Below, in pieces: positions 43,253 through 50,725 of a stretch of DNA of 64,000 nt. The notes under the pieces are model-generated. The model made no database searches. It saw nothing but the letters and a program-made list of their open reading frames with translations, and was not told the DNA's origin. How positions within the stretch are numbered: the stretch's first letter is position 1; every line of letters starts with the position of its first letter. A program made the translations under genes and the position numbers. The stretch comes from an uncultured Latescibacterota bacterium (GTDB lineage: Bacteria > Latescibacterota > UBA2968 > UBA8231): contig OX638377.1 in assembly GCA_951813615.1 (NCBI GenBank), forward strand, positions 3,100,001 to 3,164,000, written 5' to 3'.

Positions 43253-45757
43253 ATGTCTAACCCGCGCTTTGTTCTGGTCCTAACCCCGCTCTACCGCCTA
43301 CTGCTGGCTGTACTGAGCGGAGTCTTACTCTCGTTGGCCTTTCCCAGCCACCCTGATCACCCGCTCGCCTTTCTCTATCATCCGCTCTGGGCCCATCTTG
43401 CGCTGGTACCTTTGCTGCTCGCGCTGCAGGGCCGCGGCTTCAAAGCCGGCTTTTTCGCAGGCTGGATCAGCGGCCTAGTGTGGAATCTACTGTCCCTGTA
43501 CTGGGTAGCTTATACTCAAGGCGGCGGTCCCGCCGTCGTCGGAGGCACCGGGCTAATGGCCGCTTATTTGGGCCTTTTTACTGGCCTCTGCATCGGGCTG
43601 TTCAACGTGCTCGCCGCGCGGTGGGGCGCGAAGGCGCTCGCGCTGCTGCCTTTGTTGTGGACCGGGCAGGAGTATCTGCTCTCCCTCGGGGAACTGGGGT
43701 TTCCCTGGCTCTTGCTGGGGCACGGCCAAGCAGCCCTGCCTCACTTCATCCAGTACGCCACTTGGACCGGCGTCTTTGGCGTCTCCTGCTGGGTCGTCGG
43801 CCTCAACGCGCTGTTTTACTTGGCGCTCGTCGAACGGCGCGTCTTTCTCGCGGGCGTTGCCTTGGGCTATCTCTTGCCTTGGCTCCACGCGCAGAGCACA
43901 CTGGCCACAGCCGCTCCGACCGAGGGCCTGCGCATCGGCCTGATCCAACCAAACACTACATACGCCGACAAGTGGGGGCCCAACGGACTGGAGCGCACTT
44001 TCTCCGCTCTTGCCACCCTCTCGCGCCAAGCAGCCAAGCACGACCCCGAACTGCTGGTCTGGCCCGAAACTGCCGTGCCGTGCGATCCTGTGCGCCGGGC
44101 CGGTTGTCGAGGCCGTGTCCAAGCGCTCGTCGATGAGCTGGACATACCCCTGCTGACCGGTGCGCCGGACGCGAACTACAACGCAGCCTTCTTCGTCCAG
44201 CCTAGGGCTACCACCCTGCCTTCGTACGCCAAGATGCACTTAGTGCCCTTTGGCGAGCGGACGCCCTACCGCGACGCCATCCCCCTGCTACGCGACATCG
44301 ACTGGACCCGCCTGACCGGTGACCTCGGCCCGGCGGAATTCGCGCGCGGCACAGAGCACGCGGTTTTTGCCCATCCCCGGCATCCCTTTGCCGTGCTCAT
44401 CTGCTTTGAGTCCATCTTTCCCGATCTGGTGCGCCAGCACGTGGCAGCCGGAGCGCGCGTGCTGGTCAATATCACAAATGACTCGTGGTTTGGCCGCAGC
44501 GCGGGGCCCTATCAACACGCGCTCATCAACTCCATGCGCGCCATTGAAAACCGTACGGCCATCGCCCGCTCCGCCACCACCGGCATCTCCCTGTTCATCG
44601 ACCCGTTTGGCCGCACCTACGAGGCGACCGACCTTTTCACACCCGCAGTCGTAGTTGCCACTGTGCCGATCGGCCAGCCTGAGACCTTTTACACTCGGCA
44701 CGGCGATCTCTTCGCCTGGAGCTGTCTGCTGATCGTTCTGGTCGCTTTCGTCGCCCGCTTTCGCAAGCCGCAACCCGCCCGCGAGCCAGCGGCTGCCGAC
44801 CACGACTTAGAAGCTGAACACGATCCAGAGACTGACCGCGATCCAGACTCTGATCACGACCCAGAAGTTGATCACGACATAGAAGCTGACCACGACCCAG
44901 AAGCCCCCCACAAACCAAACTCGCCCCGCGAAGTCAACATGCCTTTTCTCGAGCACCTCGAAGAACTCCGCTGGCGCATTCTCAAGGCCCTAGGCGCGCT
45001 CGTCGTGGGTGCGGCGATTTGCTTCGCCTTCTCCGACTCGATTGTGCAAATCTTGACCCGGCCGTACGAAGAGGCCGTCCTCAGCTTGGAGAACCAGCAA
45101 TCCTCGGGTGCCGTGCGGGCGGTCAAAAAGCTGGTGAGCCAATGGTTGGGCCAGCCCGATGCTGCGCCGGAGTCGGACGCGCCTATCGCCGACCTGCCTC
45201 CAGCGCGCCGCCTGCAAGCCCTGCGGCCCATGACCTACTTCTTCATTAGCCTGCAAATCGCCTTTGTCGGCGGGCTGCTGCTGGCGCTACCGGTCGTCTT
45301 CTACCAAGCCTGGCGCTTTGTCGCCCCGGGGCTTTTGCAGCGCGAGAAACGGCTCACGCTGCCCATTATCTCGCTGAGCGTCCTCTGCTTCTCGACCGGC
45401 GCGCTGCTCGCCTATTACATCGTCCTCCCGCTCGGGCTGCGCTTTTTCCTCGCGCTAGAGCCGCCCGACATGACCTCGCAATGGGCGGCCGACGAGTACA
45501 TCGGCTTTGTGCTGCGGCTGATCGCCGGCTTTGGCATTGTCTTCGAGATGCCGGTGCTGTCGCTCTTTTTGGCCAAAGTCGGGGTGCTGACCGCCGCGCG
45601 GATGCGCCGTATCCGCCGCTACGCCATCATCGGCATCTTCATCCTCGGCGCGATCTTCACGCCGCCCGACCCGGTCTCCCAGATCCTGATGGCCCTGCCC
45701 CTGTTCCTGCTCTACGAAATCAGCATCTGGGTCTGCAAAATCTCCGAGCGGAAATAA
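43253..45757 (+). CDS. lnt-tatC: Apolipoprotein N-acyltransferase (Lnt) fused to Sec-independent translocase TatC
   Basis: 834 residues in one frame. Residues 1-505 are Lnt: N-terminal helices, then a nitrilase-like domain with catalytic E272 (WPETA), K327 (YAKMH) and C384 (ICFES), and a last helix near 485-503. A hydrophilic linker (516-551) has six copies of a DHDPEA-type hexapeptide. From about 563 a TatC domain follows: MPFLEHLEELRWRI, then six membrane segments, the RREKRLTLP-like loop, and AIFTPPDPVSQILMALPLFL. An extra charged stretch lies in the first periplasmic loop. The internal ATG at 44939 has no ribosome site, so a true fusion is likely. Lnt N-acylates lipoproteins; TatC binds twin-arginine signals. 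Confidence 0.93.
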   Translation: MSNPRFVLVLTPLYRLLLAVLSGVLLSLAFPSHPDHPLAFLYHPLWAHLALVPLLLALQGRGFKAGFFAGWISGLVWNLLSLYWVAYTQGGGPAVVGGTGLMAAYLGLFTGLCIGLFNVLAARWGAKALALLPLLWTGQEYLLSLGELGFPWLLLGHGQAALPHFIQYATWTGVFGVSCWVVGLNALFYLALVERRVFLAGVALGYLLPWLHAQSTLATAAPTEGLRIGLIQPNTTYADKWGPNGLERTFSALATLSRQAAKHDPELLVWPETAVPCDPVRRAGCRGRVQALVDELDIPLLTGAPDANYNAAFFVQPRATTLPSYAKMHLVPFGERTPYRDAIPLLRDIDWTRLTGDLGPAEFARGTEHAVFAHPRHPFAVLICFESIFPDLVRQHVAAGARVLVNITNDSWFGRSAGPYQHALINSMRAIENRTAIARSATTGISLFIDPFGRTYEATDLFTPAVVVATVPIGQPETFYTRHGDLFAWSCLLIVLVAFVARFRKPQPAREPAAADHDLEAEHDPETDRDPDSDHDPEVDHDIEADHDPEAPHKPNSPREVNMPFLEHLEELRWRILKALGALVVGAAICFAFSDSIVQILTRPYEEAVLSLENQQSSGAVRAVKKLVSQWLGQPDAAPESDAPIADLPPARRLQALRPMTYFFISLQIAFVGGLLLALPVVFYQAWRFVAPGLLQREKRLTLPIISLSVLCFSTGALLAYYIVLPLGLRFFLALEPPDMTSQWAADEYIGFVLRLIAGFGIVFEMPVLSLFLAKVGVLTAARMRRIRRYAIIGIFILGAIFTPPDPVSQILMALPLFLLYEISIWVCKISERK
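44798..44905 (+). repeat. 18-base tandem repeat encoding the Lnt-TatC linker
   Basis: Six in-frame 18-base units encode DHDLEA, EHDPET, DRDPDS, DHDPEV, DHDIEA and DHDPEA. The result is a highly acidic, His-containing linker on the cytoplasmic side between the two enzyme domains. Confidence 0.92.
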
Positions 45758-45870
45758 ATTCTCTTCATACGCCTCAGCGGGCGGCTACAACCCCAAAACG
45801 CTATCCGCATTGCAGAAGACCCGACCTATGGACGGGATTTCCAAGGTTGACAGGTGACAGCAGAGGTGTG

Positions 45871-45894
45871 TTGAGGGGTTAAAAGAAGACGAGA
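45871..45894 (+). repeat. Direct repeat copy 1, upstream of paralogue A
   Basis: TTGAGGGGTTAAAAGAAGAC plus GAGA, identical to 48068-48091. It lies just before the start of paralogue A; the similarity continues into the coding region. Confidence 0.85.
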
Positions 45895-45903
45895 GATAGA
45901 GAT

Positions 45904-46911
45904 ATGGACACAGCCGTTCGATTCATGCTCGCGGCGATTGCGCTCCTCGCAATAGTCAACCGCGCGCACGCAGATACGGGCCGTGGCGACGCCGAGGTGG
46001 TGTTGGAAGCCGACGAGATCGACAGCAGTACGGCGAAGATAGCCAGAGACATCACGCAAACAGATTATGGCCACGCCGTTGACCGACTCGGCGAGACGCC
46101 GGACACGCTTTCTGGAAAAATGGCGAGATGGAATTACAAGGGGACCGGCGAGCGGATTGCCAACAAGCTAGCCGCTGGTGCTTTATTGGGCTCCGGTGGA
46201 GCCTTCCTCTTGGGCAGCTTGGGTGCTACAGGTTGCTCTAGTGGTGATACTTTTTGTGGAGTGGGTGTCCTATTAGGAATGTTGATCGCTTATCCGGTCG
46301 GAAATGCGGTTGGCGTGAGTATGGTTGATCCACACGATCGATTCCTCCTTTCATTGGGAGGAAGTATAGGAGGGTTGGTCGTGGGTGGCATAATAGGCCC
46401 CAATAACCTTGCGCAGATAGATAGTCTGTGGGAGCTATGGCCCTTCTTTGTGGGGCCTACTGTTGGGGCGACATGGGCATCCGAGTGGTTTCGCGATCCC
46501 CCTGAAACCCGTCGCTTCTCAAAAAAAATGGACGACAAGGCTGGATGGCGCATTGCTAACAAGATGGGTGCCGGGGTTTTATCAGGCTTCGCGTTCGGCT
46601 TCTTGGGTGCATTTAGCGAAAATGAGAATGGCGCATCTTTAAGCTATGTTATAGGAGTACCAATAGGAACGACTATGGTAGATTCACGCGATCGCTTCGC
46701 ATACTCACTAGCAGGGAGCCTTTTAGGAGCTGGGGTAGCTATTGCGATGAAATCTGGTGTCCTTCTTCTTGTCGTCCCGCCTGTCACGGCTACGCTCGCG
46801 TCCGAATTGTTCCGCAGCCCACCGGAGATTTCCCAGACCAGCCGTTTCTCCGTCGGTCTGATGCCAAACTCCACGGGGCACTTGTCAGCCGTCGCCACGC
46901 TACGCTTCTGA
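45904..46911 (+). CDS. Unknown secreted protein, paralogue A (duplicated glycine-rich module)
   Basis: 335 residues, no recognised family. A signal peptide (about 1-23) precedes EVVLEADEIDSST, also found in paralogue B (48108-49022). Two copies of a glycine-rich hydrophobic module follow: GERIANKLAAGALLG...VSMVDPHDRFLLSLGGSIGG, and WRIANKMGAGVLSG...TTMVDSRDRFAYSLAGSLLG. The end SVGLMPNSTGHLSAVATLRF has a terminal Phe as in outer-membrane proteins. The N-terminal beta-type domain of paralogue B is missing here. The likely site is the outer membrane or periplasm; function unknown. Confidence 0.7.
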   Translation: MDTAVRFMLAAIALLAIVNRAHADTGRGDAEVVLEADEIDSSTAKIARDITQTDYGHAVDRLGETPDTLSGKMARWNYKGTGERIANKLAAGALLGSGGAFLLGSLGATGCSSGDTFCGVGVLLGMLIAYPVGNAVGVSMVDPHDRFLLSLGGSIGGLVVGGIIGPNNLAQIDSLWELWPFFVGPTVGATWASEWFRDPPETRRFSKKMDDKAGWRIANKMGAGVLSGFAFGFLGAFSENENGASLSYVIGVPIGTTMVDSRDRFAYSLAGSLLGAGVAIAMKSGVLLLVVPPVTATLASELFRSPPEISQTSRFSVGLMPNSTGHLSAVATLRF

Positions 46912-47054
46912 ACGATACACCGAATAAATACCCTCAGTCTTCCGGTGAAACATCTCTAGTATAGGGTTTATCACTGGGCACAACAGCAAACTCGACTATT
47001 TTATGACCTCAAAATAGCCAGTCCAATCTACAAAAACACCCGAAAGGATTTTCC

Positions 47055-48071
47055 ATGGATGCCAAAGCGCTCATCTGCGACGAACAGCAAAATTTCGCGT
47101 TGACTGAGGTCGTACTGAACGATCCCGCCCCCGACCAAGTCGCGATCCGCACCCATTTCACCGGCGTCAGTATCGGCACTGAGTTCGGACTGATCAGCGG
47201 CAAGATCAGCAAAATGAACCGCAACCCCTTTCCGCTGTGCACCGGCTATCAGGGCACGGGCACCATAGAAGCCGTCGGAGCCGATATCGACAATTTTGCG
47301 GTCGGCGACGAAGTGTACTTTCGCGGCAATGACGCGATGAGGCTAGCCGACGGGACGGAGGTTGGGTGCGTTTCCGGCGGGCATTGCAACCACATCGTGA
47401 CCCGGCCCAATACCACCCATGGCGTGGCCAAGATGGTGCCCGGAGCGGGGATGGATGTGGCGAGCTTGTTTGTGATGCCGGCCGTGGGGCTCTATGGCGT
47501 CGATATGGCCAATCCGCGGATGGGAGATACGGTGGTGGTGCACGGGGTGGGGATGATTGGCTTAGGGGTGGTGGCGGCTTGTGCACAGCGGGGGTGCGTG
47601 GTGGTGGCGGTGGACATTGATGAAAAACCGCTGGCAGTCGCCAAGGCGCTGGGCGCGGATTGTGCAATCAATAGCAAAAAGCAGGACGTGGCCGCTGTAG
47701 TACGGGAACTCGCGCCCGAAGGTGCTGATGTAGTATTCGAGTGTACCGGGCATCCGCAGTGCATCGATCCGGCGATTGCCCTCTGTCGGCGGTTTGGGTC
47801 TTTCGTCTGGCAAGGCCACTACGGGGACGATCCGGTCGCCCTAGACTTTCCTACGCCGCACGGCAAGCGGCTACAGATGTTCTTTCCCTGCGACGACGGC
47901 TGGCAGCCCTGCCGCCGCGCTGTGATCAAGAACATGGCGATGGGAGCGCTCAAGTGGGAACACTGCATTACGCATCGAATAGGGTGCGCCGAGATGCCGG
48001 CGATGTTCGAGCGCATTAAGCGGGAGCGAGATGGTGATATCGTCGGGGTGGTCGTCGATTGGCGGGATTGA
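47055..48071 (+). CDS. Medium-chain (zinc-type) dehydrogenase lacking the usual catalytic cysteine
   Basis: 338 residues, AAAGGA six bases upstream. MDR fold with an N-terminal GroES-like domain and a NAD(P) Rossmann site VVVHGVGMIGLGVVAACAQRG, followed by AVDID. At the usual catalytic zinc site GVC is replaced by GVSIGTE, and the four-cysteine structural zinc loop is absent. This resembles BchC-like and other zinc-independent MDR proteins. It probably oxidises or reduces a polyol or sugar derivative; the substrate is unknown. It sits between two paralogous secreted-protein genes, and its stop codon lies within the direct repeat 48068-48091. Confidence 0.83.
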   Translation: MDAKALICDEQQNFALTEVVLNDPAPDQVAIRTHFTGVSIGTEFGLISGKISKMNRNPFPLCTGYQGTGTIEAVGADIDNFAVGDEVYFRGNDAMRLADGTEVGCVSGGHCNHIVTRPNTTHGVAKMVPGAGMDVASLFVMPAVGLYGVDMANPRMGDTVVVHGVGMIGLGVVAACAQRGCVVVAVDIDEKPLAVAKALGADCAINSKKQDVAAVVRELAPEGADVVFECTGHPQCIDPAIALCRRFGSFVWQGHYGDDPVALDFPTPHGKRLQMFFPCDDGWQPCRRAVIKNMAMGALKWEHCITHRIGCAEMPAMFERIKRERDGDIVGVVVDWRD

Positions 48072-48091
48072 GGGGTTAAAAGAAGACGAGA
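48068..48091 (+). repeat. Direct repeat copy 2, upstream of paralogue B
   Basis: The same 24 bases as 45871-45894. It overlaps the end of the dehydrogenase gene and leads into paralogue B. Confidence 0.85.
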
Positions 48092-48107
48092 AACGGGATA
48101 TGGAGCT

Positions 48108-49022
48108 ATGAACACAACCGTTCGATTCCTCCTCACGGCGATTGCGCTCCTCTCAATGGTCAACCATGCGTCCGCAGATTCGGCCCGTGAAGATGTCGAG
48201 GTAGTTTTGGAAGCTGGCGAGATCGACAGCAGCACGGTGGAAGTAGGTACCTTTGCCGTGGTCGTCTATGGGAAGGGAGAGCGGTATCCGGTCTCAGGAA
48301 CTTGGGCAAAGCTGGATACAGCACGAGGCTACGTTAAAGCCATTGATCGGCAGCAGTTGATTTTGGCCTTAAAACCAGATGGGTGGCCGAATTGGACGCA
48401 GCGGATTGCCCTAGAGCGTATCCAAACGCTGATCTTGGCAGAGTCGCCTTCCCCAAGCTCGATGAACCGGGACAGTACGCAGGTAACTTCTAGCCGCGCC
48501 GAAGGTGGGCTTACAGAGCTGTCAGATGGGCTTTTGGTGAGAACAGCTAGAGAAGACGACGACAAGACCAGCGAACGGATCGCCAAAAAGTTGGGGGCCG
48601 GTGTTCTTATGGGAAGTCTTTCTGGTTTATTATCAGGCCCAATGGCTGCTGGTATCATCGGAGGCGGCCCCGAAGGCCTCAGTGGACCTGCAGTTCTCTA
48701 TTCTTTTGGGTTTCTCGGATATATGGTTGGAACTGCGGTCGGCGTGAGCCGAGTTGATCCACATGATCTATTCGCAGCCTCGCTGATGGGCAGCTTGCTA
48801 GGAAGCTTATCAGGTATTGGACTAGCCGCTATAACTAGAAATGACAATGTCCTTCTTGTCTGCCCCATCGCCTCAGTCGCCTCGGCAATATGGATGTCCG
48901 AAGATTCTCGCAATCGCTTGGCTGAACGTGCGTCAACGTTCCCCGGAACCCGCCATTTTTCCGTCGGCCTGATTCCGGCCCCTAAGAGGGGCTTGTCAGC
49001 CGTCGCCATGCTGCGCTTCTGA
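48108..49022 (+). CDS. Unknown secreted protein, paralogue B
   Basis: 304 residues, no recognised family. The signal peptide (about 1-24) and the following 25 residues are near-identical to paralogue A. Residues about 45-110 form a beta-type domain (TFAVVVYGKGERYPVSGTWA; RIALERIQTLILAES) absent from A. One glycine-rich hydrophobic module follows (ERIAKKLGAGVLMG...VSRVDPHDLFAASLMGSLLG), then SVGLIPAPKRGLSAVAMLRF. A single module plus an extra domain versus two modules in A shows domain shuffling after duplication. Probably an envelope protein; function unknown. Confidence 0.7.
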   Translation: MNTTVRFLLTAIALLSMVNHASADSAREDVEVVLEAGEIDSSTVEVGTFAVVVYGKGERYPVSGTWAKLDTARGYVKAIDRQQLILALKPDGWPNWTQRIALERIQTLILAESPSPSSMNRDSTQVTSSRAEGGLTELSDGLLVRTAREDDDKTSERIAKKLGAGVLMGSLSGLLSGPMAAGIIGGGPEGLSGPAVLYSFGFLGYMVGTAVGVSRVDPHDLFAASLMGSLLGSLSGIGLAAITRNDNVLLVCPIASVASAIWMSEDSRNRLAERASTFPGTRHFSVGLIPAPKRGLSAVAMLRF

Positions 49023-49044
49023 ACGGTGCGGCGAGGGAATTCGC

Positions 49045-49467
49045 TCATCCGTCAGCAGCCACTCGCGGCCGACCCCGAGGATGTTGCTCGCGCCATCGCT
49101 TGACGGTCAATACATCCGCTTCCGTCAGCAGGATCGGATGGGCAGGACTCTCTTGCTGACCGACCTCTATGTTAGCTGCGCGCATCGCCTGAATCGTTTT
49201 CTGAATTGAGCGCTCCCGAACACCTAGTTCCGCAGCCAACGTAGAGACGGTAGAGACCTCCCCCATGGTGACGACGTAAGCGTCGTTCTGTTCGATTTCT
49301 TTTAAGCACACGCGCTTGGACGCCTGATCAACTTCAATGCCTACGACGCATCCTTGGGCATCGTAGGTGAAGACAAACCCCTCCGTCACCTCTTCCGCAT
49401 CGGCCCCTGGTGCGGTAGAAAAATCGATGTTGAGCATATCGACCTCTGGGTAGTATTTGACCTGCAT
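49045..49467 (-). CDS. DUF2283 protein fused to a helix-turn-helix tail
   Basis: 140 residues from the ATG at 49467, which has AAAGGA nine bases upstream and gives the usual DUF2283 start MQVKYYPEVDMLNIDF. An ATG at 49500 is also possible. The DUF2283 domain (1-55) has EEVTEGFVFTYDAQGCVVGI and a VDQASKR end. Residues about 70-140 look like a DNA-binding region: VSTLAAELGVRERSIQKTIQ, then LLTEADVLTVKRWREQ. DUF2283 proteins often sit beside a small toxin-like partner, as here, so this could be an antitoxin and autorepressor. Confidence 0.72.
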   Translation of the reverse strand: MQVKYYPEVDMLNIDFSTAPGADAEEVTEGFVFTYDAQGCVVGIEVDQASKRVCLKEIEQNDAYVVTMGEVSTVSTLAAELGVRERSIQKTIQAMRAANIEVGQQESPAHPILLTEADVLTVKRWREQHPRGRPRVAADG

Positions 49468-49500
49468 GATGTGGCGTCCTTTCGAGCTAAAGTCATTCAT

Positions 49501-49737
49501 TTAGGGCTTGAATCTGCGATCATAATGGGCGTTGAAAATAGTCTCGCCATCCTCTAGAGTGACGACCCGCAGGTACCGATTTTCGTGTGGCAGCCAGATC
49601 CAGTGCTGAATCTTGCCGTCGCTCTGCACAGTCCTGCGGATCGGATTCTCAACCGCTCGCTGGCACCACGACCGATTCCGATGTGCTTCGGGATGCTTTT
49701 TCGGAGTAACCGTCTCGAAGTACCAGTGTGTTTTCAT
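49501..49737 (-). CDS. Small protein paired with DUF2283, possible toxin partner
   Basis: 78 residues with the pattern HWYFETVTPKKHPEAHRNRS, WCQRAVENPIRRTVQ, IQHWIWLPHENRYLRVVTLE and TIFNAHYDRRFKP. It resembles the compact beta-alpha proteins encoded beside DUF2283 genes (DUF4258/BrnT-like layout). AGAGGA is close to the ATG. The DUF2283-HTH gene begins within about 34 bases after its stop. RNase or toxin activity is an inference from this gene pair only. Confidence 0.6.
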   Translation of the reverse strand: MKTHWYFETVTPKKHPEAHRNRSWCQRAVENPIRRTVQSDGKIQHWIWLPHENRYLRVVTLEDGETIFNAHYDRRFKP

Positions 49738-49757
49738 GTCCTCTTTGCTCTAAGTCT

Positions 49758-49779
49758 AATATACGCATCTGCGTATATT
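49758..49779. promoter_or_regulatory. Perfect palindrome upstream of the DUF2283 pair, candidate operator
   Basis: AATATACGCA-TC-TGCGTATATT has perfect ten-base arms. It begins 20 bases before the leftward small-protein gene. A minus-strand TTGACA lies just upstream at 49795-49790. This suits autoregulation by the HTH-bearing partner. Confidence 0.68.
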
Positions 49780-49927
49780 TAAGAAAACCTGTCAACGACA
49801 ATCAACCGCCACTGCCGGTCCGAGTGGACAAAATAGCTTTGATCCGATGCGCCGTTTGTTCGCCATATCCCCGGCGAGTGCATATATTCGCTACTTCCGA
49901 TTTCACCCCGTTTTGAGGAGCCAGACC

Positions 49928-50725
49928 ATGCGCCAACAATCGACCCGCATCGGCCTAATCGGCTACGGCCAGATCGGCCAAGTCGTCCATCAGATGATAG
50001 ACGCTGACGCAGACAACGGCATGGAGGTCGTCTTCGTCCACGATCAAATGGCCGCGGCCGTCCAAAATCTCTCCACCGATCTCTGCCTAGCGGATTTGAG
50101 CGACTTCGAGTCGCGCCAGCCCGATCTCGTCGTCGAAATGGCCCATCCAGACGTCACCCGCCAGTGGGGACAGACGATTCTTGAAAAAACCAACTACATG
50201 TTCATCTCAGTAACCGCCCTCGCCGACCGAGCCGTCGAAACCACCATCGAAGAGACGACCCGCCGCGCCGGCACCCGCGCCTTTGTCCCGCACGGAGGCG
50301 TGGTCGGCATGGACGCGCTGTTGGAAAACCGCGACGTGTGGGAGTCGGTCGATGTGGTGATGAAGAAGCCCCCGCACAACGTCGATTGCGCAGCCGCTGG
50401 CCTCGACCCCGACGACATCAAAGAAGAAACAGTCCTCTACGACGGCCCGACGCGCGGCATCTGCCCGCTCTTCCCGCGCAACGTCAACACCCACGCAGCC
50501 ATCGCGTATGCCGGCATCGGCTTCGACCGCACGCACTCGCTGCTGCTGGTAAGCCCAGAGTGGAGCGAAGCCATCGTCGAAATCCACGCCCAAGGCCCAG
50601 GTCTCGACCTCAAGGTCGCACGCAGCGAGGGAATCACTGGGGTCACCGGGGCCTCGACGCCGGTCTCCATCTATAACACCGTGCAGATGATCGGCGCGAC
50701 TGGTCCAGGCATCCACATCCGATGA
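49928..50725 (+). CDS. nadX: Aspartate dehydrogenase (NadX/DUF108 type)
   Basis: 265 residues from the ATG at 49928, which has GAGGAG seven bases upstream; the open frame reaches back to 49847 without a site. N-terminal Rossmann motif IGLIGYGQIGQVV, VVEMAHPDVTRQWG, TRAFVPHGGVVGMDAL, then the DUF108 catalytic region LFPRNVNTHAAIAYAGIGF. Such enzymes oxidise L-aspartate to iminoaspartate with NAD(P), or catalyse the reductive reverse. No nadA or nadC is adjacent; instead an aminotransferase overlaps by four bases, so a catabolic or amino-donor role is possible. Confidence 0.85.
   Translation: MRQQSTRIGLIGYGQIGQVVHQMIDADADNGMEVVFVHDQMAAAVQNLSTDLCLADLSDFESRQPDLVVEMAHPDVTRQWGQTILEKTNYMFISVTALADRAVETTIEETTRRAGTRAFVPHGGVVGMDALLENRDVWESVDVVMKKPPHNVDCAAAGLDPDDIKEETVLYDGPTRGICPLFPRNVNTHAAIAYAGIGFDRTHSLLLVSPEWSEAIVEIHAQGPGLDLKVARSEGITGVTGASTPVSIYNTVQMIGATGPGIHIR

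Noticed and set aside
43553..44239. 228-codon open frame on the minus strand
   Set aside because: Antisense to the Lnt domain; no start site or recognisable product.
44798..44905. CRISPR-like repeat array
   Set aside because: Units are contiguous 18-base coding repeats with no spacers; the same holds for the 27-base units at 13720-13854.
44939..45757. Separate tatC gene starting at an internal ATG
   Set aside because: No Shine-Dalgarno sequence precedes this ATG and the frame is continuous with Lnt through an in-frame repeat linker, so a fusion is the simpler reading.
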